A stretch of 6,401 nucleotides of DNA from Bacillota bacterium. GTDB lineage: Bacteria; Bacillota; Sulfobacillia; RBS10-35; JAJYVN01. The DNA lies in NCBI GenBank assembly GCA_021827805.1, contig JAKAUG010000260.1, forward strand, positions 1 to 6,401, in the 5' to 3' direction. The notes beneath the pieces were generated by a model. It was not told where the DNA came from and made no database searches. It worked only from the letters and a program-made list of their open reading frames with translations. This document shows positions 1-5,209 of this stretch, piece by piece (position 1 is the stretch's first letter; each line of letters starts with the position of its first letter). The translations under genes and the position numbers were made by a program.

Positions 1-95
1 TCGAGACCTACATCGACTACAAGCTGACCCGCGAGCTGCAGCCCGTCAGCATGCGTCCGCACCCGTACGAGTTCTATCTCTACGGGGACATCTGA
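1..95 (+). CDS. glnA: Glutamine synthetase, C-terminal end (partial)
   Basis: This is the last 30 codons of a gene whose start lies before the window; the reading frame begins at base 3 and stops at TGA 93-95. The visible tail contains YIDYKLTRE and then MRPHPYEFYLYGDI. The pattern (I/Y)xYK...RPHPYEFxLYxD(I/V) is the usual extreme C terminus of type I glutamine synthetases, the cytosolic dodecameric enzymes that make glutamine from glutamate, ammonia and ATP. The ending resembles the cyanobacterial/archaeal-type GSI rather than the Bacillus subtilis GlnA ending. The catalytic domain and any adenylylation site are outside the window. A strong hairpin follows 20 bp after the stop, so transcription of this gene probably ends there and does not run into the secretion genes. 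The call rests on recognising the tail motif only. Confidence 0.85.
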   Translation, partial: ETYIDYKLTRELQPVSMRPHPYEFYLYGDI

Positions 96-114
96 ACCAA
101 GCCCGGCGCCCCGT

Positions 115-151
115 TGGCGAGGCCCCCGGCCAACGGCCGGGGGCCTCGCCA
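115..151 (+). terminator. Perfect 17-bp hairpin after glutamine synthetase, terminator-like
   Basis: The two arms, 115-131 and 135-151, are exactly complementary (core GGCGAGGCCCCCGGCC), with a 3-base AAC loop. The hairpin lies about 20 bp after the glutamine synthetase stop. The stem is extremely GC-rich and no T-run follows it, so it is not a textbook intrinsic terminator. Its position and strength still make a transcription-ending role the best reading. A similar T-less hairpin follows the ssb gene. Confidence 0.7.
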
Positions 152-199
152 TGTCCGCGGGCGCAAGCCGACGCCCGAAGGAAGGAAAGGCAGATCCAG

Positions 200-230
200 G
201 ATTCAGGCACGCCGCGCCTGCCCCTGAATC
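200..230. repeat. 8-bp inverted repeat upstream of the pilin gene
   Basis: GATTCAGG (200-207) and CCTGAATC (223-230) are perfect inverted copies with a 15-base spacer. A nested CAGGC/GCCTG pair (204-208 with 216-220) could form an alternative hairpin. The repeat ends 5 bp before a possible -35 element, so it could be an operator for a regulator of the secretion operon or an mRNA structure. No regulator gene is visible nearby and the function is unknown. Confidence 0.4.
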
Positions 231-234
231 ACGC

Positions 235-262
235 TAGACAAACTTCGCCTGTACTGTAAGAT
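235..262 (+). promoter_or_regulatory. Possible sigma-A-type promoter for the secretion operon
   Basis: TAGACA (235-240; 5 of 6 match to TTGACA) and TAAGAT (257-262; 4 of 6 match to TATAAT) are separated by 16 bases. This stretch is clearly less GC-rich than its surroundings, which favours a promoter. The predicted transcript start would fall around 268-270, just after the ATG at 264, so either the promoter or the assigned start of the pilin gene needs adjusting. Confidence 0.35.
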
Positions 263-263
263 C

Positions 264-617
264 ATGGATGTACACGGAGAGGGGGCGATCCGGCTGAGCA
301 GCCAGGCACGCTGGTTGCCGGTGGTCCTGGTGCCGCTGCTATTTCCCGCGCCGGTCGCGGCGGCCGCCACCGCCGCGCCGGCGGGGAGTCAGGTGTTGGC
401 CGAGTTCATCCACAACGTCACCCAGTGGTGCGAGTACCTGGCGGGCATCGTCGCCGTGGCCACGGTGGCGTACGGAGGCCTGCGCCACACCCTGGCCCAC
501 ACGCCGCGCGCCCAGGCCGAGGCCTGGCGGATCGTCCTGGCCGGGCTTGGGGGGCTGGTCATCGCTCTGCTGGCGCCCACGATCGTGGCGATCGTGCAGG
601 GATTGATTCCGACCTGA
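264..617 (+). CDS. VirB2/TrbC-like type IV secretion pilin
   Basis: This 117-residue protein is small and very hydrophobic. It has a signal-peptide-like start: basic residues through Arg17, a hydrophobic core at about 18-36, then an Ala-rich cleavage region. Two membrane helices follow, roughly 55-73 and 87-115. The segment AYGGLRHTLAHTP between the helices and the GGLVIALLAP second helix match the general pattern of T4SS pilins, where a (Y/V)GG turn precedes a short polar loop. Such subunits form the extracellular filament or surface structure of conjugation systems. The ATG at 264 has no clear ribosome binding site; a purine-rich GGAGAGGGGG lies inside the ORF at 275-284, which hints at a later start, but no standard start codon sits at the right distance from it. 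It is the first gene of the operon, and its stop lies only about 8 bp before the VirB6-like gene. The family is identified by size, topology and context, not by catalytic motifs. Confidence 0.7.
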   Translation: MDVHGEGAIRLSSQARWLPVVLVPLLFPAPVAAAATAAPAGSQVLAEFIHNVTQWCEYLAGIVAVATVAYGGLRHTLAHTPRAQAEAWRIVLAGLGGLVIALLAPTIVAIVQGLIPT

Positions 618-625
618 TCGCGACG

Positions 626-1495
626 GTGGGCGCGGGCAGCCCCTCGCCGTTCCATGCGGTGTCCGGAGCGCTCGGCGGCGTCGTCGCGGGAATCCAGACC
701 CCGGTGTTGCGCGTCGTGCAGGCAACGTTGCTTGAGCCTCTTGTGTTGGGCCCGGCGGTGGAGACTGCCTGGAGATCGATGCGGGCCGTGGCGGACGGGC
801 TGCTCGTGGTCACTCTTCTGTATTCCACGATCCGTGGGCAGTTCATGGCGATCCTGGGTCTTGAGGCCGAACCGCCGTGGTTCCTGGTGCCGCGAGTGGC
901 GCTGGCGGCGCTTGGGGTCGCGACCAGCTTGGACTTGGTGCGCGGGCTGCTGGCCCTGAACAACGCATTCTGCAAGCAGGTGCTGGCGCTCATCCCGCCG
1001 GTTCCAGGGGGCCCCCTGCGTGTGCTGGAGGCGGGCGCTCTTGTCACCGGCGTTCCCGCCCTGTTGGGGCTGGGTCCGGTGGTGACCGCGTTGGCCGTCC
1101 TGGTGGGCACGGCCCTGCTGGCCTGCTTCTACCTGATTCGCAGCGCGGAGGTGGTCCTGCTCACCCTGGTCCTACCGTTGGTGGCGGCGCTCTGGGCGGC
1201 GCCGCCGGCGGCAGGCCTGTACGCCGCGGTTTTCGCTGAGCTCTGTGTGAGCATCTTCGTCCAGGCCCTGCAGGTGTTGGGGCTGCTGGCATTCGCCACT
1301 GGACTGGCGGGCGGCGCTCAGGGTGGTGGCGGCTGGCTCTGGTCCGTGGCGGCGTTGGCCCTGCTGCTGCGCTGCCGTCCCCTGCTGGGCGGGTTGGTGG
1401 GTGTGCTGAGCCGCTGGCCGCTCGACCCGGGCGGACTGTTGGGGCGCCTGGTGCCCGGTATGTGGCGGGGCCGCGGTGGACCGGTTCAGGGGTGA
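626..1495 (+). CDS. VirB6/TrbL-like polytopic membrane protein of a T4SS
   Basis: This is a predicted integral membrane protein of about 289 residues with around six hydrophobic segments (approximately 55-69, 88-109, 148-170, 174-191, 199-227 and 236-249) and a short basic tail. The segment after the fourth helix start, RSAEVVLLTLVLPLVAALWAAP, resembles the R...L..L.(l/i)..PL.......P signature of TrbL/VirB6 proteins, which form the inner-membrane channel platform of conjugation machines. The start is uncertain. The frame is open far upstream (from 425), but that part overlaps the pilin in another frame and looks non-coding (rich in Arg, Gly and Pro). GTG at 626 is chosen, 8 bp after the pilin stop. 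CTG at 614, which overlaps the pilin stop as CTGA, is an alternative, and neither has a strong ribosome binding site. The gene is followed after 4 bp by the PrgI-TraC gene. Confidence 0.65.
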   Translation: MGAGSPSPFHAVSGALGGVVAGIQTPVLRVVQATLLEPLVLGPAVETAWRSMRAVADGLLVVTLLYSTIRGQFMAILGLEAEPPWFLVPRVALAALGVATSLDLVRGLLALNNAFCKQVLALIPPVPGGPLRVLEAGALVTGVPALLGLGPVVTALAVLVGTALLACFYLIRSAEVVLLTLVLPLVAALWAAPPAAGLYAAVFAELCVSIFVQALQVLGLLAFATGLAGGAQGGGGWLWSVAALALLLRCRPLLGGLVGVLSRWPLDPGGLLGRLVPGMWRGRGGPVQG

Positions 1496-1499
1496 GATC

Positions 1500-2363
1500 T
1501 TGGCGGCGACCTGTCCCGACGGGGGGCGTTGCGAGGTGCCCGTGGTGTACGGCCAGACGCGGCGCGGCGTTCACCCCCTGCCCGGTGTGACCGTGAATCA
1601 GCTGGCAACCATGCTCCTGACCGCCGCCGGGTGTTGGGCGGAGTGGCAACGGCCGTGGCCCGTGGTCCTCAGAGCCTCCCTGGCCCTGGGTACAGCGGCC
1701 CTTGGTCTTGCCGGCGCCCTGCTGCGCTGGCCTCCCGGCCCTTCAGGGGAGCGCGTGACAAGGCAGGCCCTGCGCTGGGCGCTGTATGCGCTGCGGCCGC
1801 GGGTCCGCGCCGGACGGCTGGTGCCCGGCTGGGACGGGGTCCAGGCCATCTGTGGGGGCCTGGTGCGGACCGTGGGGGGGTGGTCTTTGGTGCTGGAGTG
1901 GGAAGGGACGGACGTGGGCCTTGCCGGAGCCGGACGTCTGGAGGCTATGCACGCGGCCTGGCAGGAGATCCTGCATGGCCTCGGCCACACGGCGCAGGTG
2001 GTCGTGCAGGCGCGCTGGCTGGCTGCCGGCGACGTACCGCCGCGCTGGAGCAGCCCGGACCGGCCGGGGCCCGCTTTGGAAATCGCCCTCGCCTATCGCC
2101 GGCTGTGGGAGGACGTCGTGCGCCAGCAGAGGGCGCTCGTGCATCGCTGTTTCATCGTGGTCGAGGCCCCCCCGGGATCTGACGCCGCGCAGCGGTTGCA
2201 GGCGTCCCAGGAGGTGCTGCAGACCGCGATGCGCCGCATGGGGTTGCGCGTGCGGGCCCTGCCCGACGCCGAGCTGGCGCAGATGCTGCGCGAGGCATCC
2301 GGGGCGGCGGCGCCCCTGGGCCCGCAGCCGTCTCTGGGGTGGTGGGTCACGGGTGCGCGTTAG
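1500..2363 (+). CDS. PrgI-like membrane protein fused to a TraC-like (VirB4-associated) domain
   Basis: The protein is about 287 residues. Residues 10-100 resemble PrgI-family conjugation proteins: an early CEVPVVYGQ (the EVP motif), then two adjacent helices (about 32-49 and 54-75) and a basic linker. Residues 119-265 resemble the TraC-like domain found next to VirB4: a short beta segment GGWSLVLEWEGTDVGL, a helix, then HTAQVVVQARWL, and later HRCFIVVEAPP and MGLRVRALPDAELAQML. The fusion would put a membrane anchor and a VirB4-docking domain in one chain, comparable to known VirB3-VirB4 fusions. TTG at 1500 is preferred because AGGGGTGAG (1488-1496) lies just upstream of it and overlaps the preceding stop; GTG at 1476 is an in-frame alternative that would add eight residues. 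The C terminus overlaps the VirB4 gene by 11 bp. The PrgI and TraC calls rest on pattern recognition. Confidence 0.65.
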   Translation: MAATCPDGGRCEVPVVYGQTRRGVHPLPGVTVNQLATMLLTAAGCWAEWQRPWPVVLRASLALGTAALGLAGALLRWPPGPSGERVTRQALRWALYALRPRVRAGRLVPGWDGVQAICGGLVRTVGGWSLVLEWEGTDVGLAGAGRLEAMHAAWQEILHGLGHTAQVVVQARWLAAGDVPPRWSSPDRPGPALEIALAYRRLWEDVVRQQRALVHRCFIVVEAPPGSDAAQRLQASQEVLQTAMRRMGLRVRALPDAELAQMLREASGAAAPLGPQPSLGWWVTGAR

Positions 2364-4101
2364 CTGGCGCAGCCGTGGGCGGAGCCCGCTGGCGGAAGGG
2401 GTGGTGGGGTGGCGGGAACTGGCGGCCCCCGAGGGCCTGCGGGAGACCCCCACGCACCTGGAACTGGCCGACGGCCGCGTCTGCTGCACGCTGGCCGTGG
2501 TGGGCTATCCCCGGGAGGTGTCCCTGAACTGGCTCGAGGCGCTGTTCGCACAGCGCGGAGAATATCGACTGGCCCAGCACATCGAGCCGGTCGACTCGGC
2601 GTCGGCGCTGAGAGAGCTCGATCGCGACCTCCGGCAGAGCACGGCTTCCCTCATGCTCGCACAGGCGACGGGGCGGTCCCCGGATGCCGAGGACGACAGC
2701 GCCGCCCGCGATGCCCAGGCCCTGCGCGCGGAGCTGGCGCGCGGTGAGGTCCGTCTGTTCCGCGCCCATCTGCTGCTGACGATCTTTGCCCGCGAACGAC
2801 AGGAGCTTGAGCGGCGCCGCAAGGAGGCCGTCGCCCTGCTGGAGGGCCAGATGCTCACCGTGCGCCAGTGCCTCTGGGAACAGGCCCCGGGCTTCGCCGC
2901 CACCCTGCCGCTCGGCAACTGCGCGCTGCCGGTGCCGCGCAACCTGGACTCCCGCGCCCTGCTGGCCAGCCTGGCGCTGGGCGGCACGGACTTCGCGCTC
3001 TCCCAAGGCGAGGTCTGGGGGGTGGATCTGCGTCGGCACAGCTTGGTGACGGTCGACCGGCGGAGGCTGCCCAACGGCCATATCCTCTGCCTGGCGGCCA
3101 GCGGCGCCGGCAAGTCGTTCTGGATGAAGAACCTCCTCAGCCAGGCGGCGTTATGCGGCCGTGTCGTCGTCCTCGATCCCACGGGCGAATACGGGGGCTG
3201 GTGCTCGGCGCTGGGGGGGCGGTCTGTGCGCCTGGACGGGGAGGGAACCGAGTCCCTGAACCCCCTGGCGCGCCCGCCGCACGTACCGCACGCACGCTGG
3301 CTCGCCGAATGGGAGGAGCGCCTGTCCGGACTACTCGCGCTCCTGGGAGGCCCCGACGTTCCGCCGCCAGCGGCCGTGCTCCGCCAAGCCCTGCAGGAGG
3401 TGTTCTGCGGGACCGGCCCGCGCAGCCTGGGCGAGGTGGCCGGTGTGCTCGGACGGCAGGGGCCCAGCAGCCGCGTCGCCGCGCGGACCCTCCGCGAGGC
3501 GCTCGGGGGAGGCCTGAGGTCCTTTGCCGGTGAACGCCCCCTGAGTGCGCACCGCCAGCCCCAGGTCTTCGACCTCCGGGCCACAGCTGCACAGCTGCCC
3601 GCGGTGTCCAGCGCCGCCCTGATGCTCCTGGCCCACCATGTGGTCGACCACCTGGCGGTACCGGGACGGGACGCGCCGCTGACCCTCGCGGTGGACGAGG
3701 CACACCACCTTCTCGAGCACCCGGCGACCGCTCGCCTGTTGGAGGTGATGCTGCGCACGGGACGCAAGAACGGCGTCTCCGTCCTGCTCGCCACGCAATC
3801 GTTGGGGGACCTGTCCGGTGCCGGGGGCTCGCCGCAGGCGGCCCGTGCCACCCGTGCGGCGCTGACCAACGCCGCCACGGTACTGCTCCTGCGGCAGCAG
3901 AACGCCCGTGAGGTGGCCCAGCTGCGAGAGATGTACGGCTTGGGGCAGCGGCAGGCGGAGTGGCTCCTGAACTGTCCGGTGGGGGAGGGGCTGGTCCTGG
4001 CCGGAGCGAGGCGAGCCATGGTGCGGATCCTGGCTCCGGACTGCCTCCACCCGCTGTTCCGCACCGATCCCCCGGAGCCGCCCACCGGGGCGCCGCCATG
4101 A
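2353..4101 (+). CDS. virB4: VirB4-family conjugation ATPase
   Basis: This 582-residue protein is the motor ATPase that energises assembly and substrate transfer in type IV secretion, acting at the cytoplasmic face of the membrane. The N-terminal domain carries the Firmicute-type GYPREVSLNWLEAL (51-64) and HIEPVDS motifs, then a charged helical region and a LPLGN...RNLDSRALLASL segment before the nucleotide-binding domain. Walker A is AASGAGKS (248-255); Ala replaces the first Gly, as in many VirB4 proteins. DPTGEY (275-280) follows. Walker B is LTLAVDEAHHLL, with D448 and E449. A downstream RKNGVSVLLATQS motif carries Q482. All catalytic residues are present, so the motor looks functional. 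GTG at 2353 follows a GGGGTGGTG stretch and overlaps the previous gene by 11 bp; the frame is open much further upstream, but that part is a shadow of the PrgI-TraC gene. No separate VirD4-type coupling ATPase is present here. Confidence 0.92.
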   Translation: MRVSWRSRGRSPLAEGVVGWRELAAPEGLRETPTHLELADGRVCCTLAVVGYPREVSLNWLEALFAQRGEYRLAQHIEPVDSASALRELDRDLRQSTASLMLAQATGRSPDAEDDSAARDAQALRAELARGEVRLFRAHLLLTIFARERQELERRRKEAVALLEGQMLTVRQCLWEQAPGFAATLPLGNCALPVPRNLDSRALLASLALGGTDFALSQGEVWGVDLRRHSLVTVDRRRLPNGHILCLAASGAGKSFWMKNLLSQAALCGRVVVLDPTGEYGGWCSALGGRSVRLDGEGTESLNPLARPPHVPHARWLAEWEERLSGLLALLGGPDVPPPAAVLRQALQEVFCGTGPRSLGEVAGVLGRQGPSSRVAARTLREALGGGLRSFAGERPLSAHRQPQVFDLRATAAQLPAVSSAALMLLAHHVVDHLAVPGRDAPLTLAVDEAHHLLEHPATARLLEVMLRTGRKNGVSVLLATQSLGDLSGAGGSPQAARATRAALTNAATVLLLRQQNAREVAQLREMYGLGQRQAEWLLNCPVGEGLVLAGARRAMVRILAPDCLHPLFRTDPPEPPTGAPP

Positions 4102-4115
4102 CCCGCACACGGGAT

Positions 4116-4143
4116 CCGCGAGGACCGCGGCACGACACTCGTG
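4116..4143 (+). promoter_or_regulatory. Two abutting small hairpins just before the ssb ribosome binding site
   Basis: CCGCG-AGGAC-CGCGG (4116-4130) is followed immediately by CACGA-CAC-TCGTG (4131-4143). Both are perfect 5-bp stems and they end 7 bp before the GGAGGG of the ssb gene. They could shape access to the ribosome binding site or protect an mRNA end. Short stems like these also arise by chance in GC-rich DNA, so the call is tentative. Confidence 0.25.
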
Positions 4144-4162
4144 ACACCGAGGAGGGACCGAG

Positions 4163-4510
4163 ACGTTCAACGACACCACGCTCGTCGGTCGCCTGACCCG
4201 GGACGCGCAGTTGGGGCAGCTGCCGAACACCCAGCAGACGGCGCGGCTCCGGTTCACCCTGGCCGTGGATCGGGACTACCGCGTGGACGGGCAGACCCCC
4301 ACCGACTTTTGGCCGGTGGAGCTGGTGGGCGACTATGGCGCCCGCCTGGCGCCACACCTGACCAAGGGGCGCCTGGTTCTCGTCAGCGGATCCGTGCACA
4401 TTGACGAGCGGCGTGAGGCCAACGCGCCCCAACGCCTGTTCCCCTACGTGAGCTGCCGGCAGTTGCGGTTCCTCGACCGCCGCACGGAGGAGAGTCCCGG
4501 GGATTCGTGA
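4163..4510 (+). CDS. ssb: Short single-stranded DNA-binding protein (OB fold), apparent ACG start
   Basis: The frame gives FNDTTLVGRLTRDAQLGQL, then ARLRFTLAVDRDYR, TDFWPVELVGDYG and KGRLVLVSGSVHID. This is the ordered strand pattern of bacterial SSB OB folds (cf. VGRLTRDPEL, FTLAV, KKGRLVxVEG). SSB coats single-stranded DNA as a tetramer. The OB fold requires translation to begin near 4163, where the codon is ACG. A strong GGAGGG (4151-4156) sits at ideal spacing before it, exactly as if ACG stood in for ATG. The only later start-like codons (CTG 4193, TTG 4211) would cut off the first strand. The product would be about 115 residues and ends ESPGDS, lacking the usual acidic DDDIPF-type tip used for partner docking. 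It lies 61 bp after virB4, as an accessory SSB of a DNA-transfer locus would. If ACG is not used, the gene is broken. Confidence 0.75.
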   Translation, partial: TFNDTTLVGRLTRDAQLGQLPNTQQTARLRFTLAVDRDYRVDGQTPTDFWPVELVGDYGARLAPHLTKGRLVLVSGSVHIDERREANAPQRLFPYVSCRQLRFLDRRTEESPGDS

Positions 4511-4524
4511 GCGACCCCGGCTCC

Positions 4525-4553
4525 ACCCGCCGGGGAGCCGCTCCCCGGCGGGT
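4525..4553 (+). terminator. Perfect 13-bp hairpin after ssb, terminator-like
   Basis: The arms 4525-4537 and 4541-4553 are exactly complementary (ACCCGCCGGGGAG and its complement) with a CCG loop, 15 bp after the ssb stop. No T-run follows. The geometry, a long GC stem with a three-base loop, is the same as that of the hairpin after glutamine synthetase. It probably marks the end of the secretion/ssb transcript and separates it from mscL. Confidence 0.65.
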
Positions 4554-4694
4554 CGCGCCTCCGGCCCGCCGCTTCGGTTCAGCCGACGCCGCGGCTCCCG
4601 TCTGGGGCCCCGCCGTGGCGACCCCAGGAGGGCGAGGAGAGGATCTCAGTGATCGCGAACCTGTACGGCATTCTGTCCTGTGGGGGCTGCCGGC

Positions 4695-5099
4695 ATGCTG
4701 AAGGAGTTCCGGGCTTTCATGCTTCGCGGCAACGTGATCGACCTCGCGATCGCTGTTGTGGTGGGCGCGGCCTTTGGCGCCGTGATCAATGGTTTGGTCA
4801 AGGACCTGATCACACCGCTCATCGCGGCCATCGTGGGCAAGCCGGCATTCTCCAACCTGACGTTCACCCTCCACCACGCACAGTTCCTGTACGGGGCGTT
4901 CCTGAACAGCGTCATCTCCTTCGTCCTGGTCGCCGCCGCGATCTTCTACATCGTTGTCGTGCCGGCGAACGCCCTGGCGGCCAAGCTGAAGCCGCCCCAG
5001 TCCGCCCAGGCGCCCACGACGAAGAAGTGTCCGGAGTGCCTGAGCGACATCCCTCTCCAGGCCCGTCGCTGTGCCTTCTGCACAGCCCCGGTCCAGTGA
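4695..5099 (+). CDS. mscL: Large-conductance mechanosensitive channel MscL with C-terminal zinc ribbon
   Basis: This 134-residue protein begins MLKEFRAFMLRGNVIDLAIAV, the highly conserved MscL N terminus (amphipathic S1 helix, then TM1 at about 15-43, with the GAAFGAVINGLVKD pore-helix pattern). TM2 spans about 67-92 and is preceded by FLYGAFLNSVISF. MscL opens as a pentameric pore under membrane tension and releases solutes during osmotic downshock. The C terminus carries CPECLSDIPLQARRCAFC (Cys112, 115, 126 and 129), a zinc-ribbon-like tail known from a subset of MscL proteins. ATG at 4695 is chosen because the conserved protein begins there; GTG at 4680 is an in-frame alternative. A GGGGGC stretch (4682-4687) is its only ribosome-binding-like sequence. 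A much stronger AGGAGG/GGAGAGG pair lies further upstream before an out-of-frame GTG at 4649. The gene is separated from ssb by a hairpin and probably has its own promoter, which I could not locate. Confidence 0.95.
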   Translation: MLKEFRAFMLRGNVIDLAIAVVVGAAFGAVINGLVKDLITPLIAAIVGKPAFSNLTFTLHHAQFLYGAFLNSVISFVLVAAAIFYIVVVPANALAAKLKPPQSAQAPTTKKCPECLSDIPLQARRCAFCTAPVQ

Positions 5100-5142
5100 G
5101 CCGCCGCCATGGTGGGCGCGGGTCGAGGGCCCGGACCTGCGC

Positions 5143-5195
5143 GCGGGCTCCGCCCGCCACAGAGGCGGCGCCCGCCCCCCTGTTCCGCGAACAGG
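5143..5195. terminator. Two short hairpins between convergent genes, possible bidirectional terminator
   Basis: GCGGGC-TCC-GCCCGC (5143-5157) and CCTGTTC-CGC-GAACAGG (5179-5195) are perfect stems of 6 and 7 bp with three-base loops. They lie in the 110-bp gap between mscL (plus strand) and the DUF1189-like gene (minus strand), where both transcripts should end. Neither is followed by a T-run on either strand, so terminator function is inferred mainly from position. Confidence 0.4.
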
Positions 5196-5209
5196 AGGCT
5201 TCAGGGGTT

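Noticed and set aside
425..625. Upstream extension of the VirB6-like gene to ATG 425
   Set aside because: It overlaps the pilin in another frame, and its translation is Arg/Gly/Pro/His-rich shadow sequence unlike a membrane protein.
1786..2352. Upstream extension of the VirB4 gene to ATG 1786
   Set aside because: The segment is a shadow of the PrgI-TraC gene with biased composition (Arg, Trp, Gly, Cys); VirB4 homology begins only after about 2400.
2505..4133. Long minus-strand open frame antisense to virB4
   Set aside because: Ser/Arg/Ala-rich low-information translation, no recognisable motif, opposite a clearly coding VirB4; a typical GC-rich antisense artefact.
4098..4196. 32-codon ORF starting at the ATGA overlap with the virB4 stop
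   Set aside because: Composition is Arg/Thr/Pro with no similarity seen, and it overlaps the ssb start; at most a translational-coupling device, so not listed as a gene.
3137..4432. Second long minus-strand open frame across virB4 and ssb
   Set aside because: Pro/Gly/Arg-rich, opposite two recognisable genes, no family features.
4211..4510. TTG 4211 as the start of ssb
   Set aside because: It would remove the conserved VGRLTRD strand of the OB fold that is plainly encoded upstream in the same frame.
4507..4701. 64-codon ORF from GTG 4507 overlapping the ssb stop
   Set aside because: It reads straight through the perfect hairpin 4525-4553 and into mscL, with Arg/Pro/Ala-rich shadow composition.
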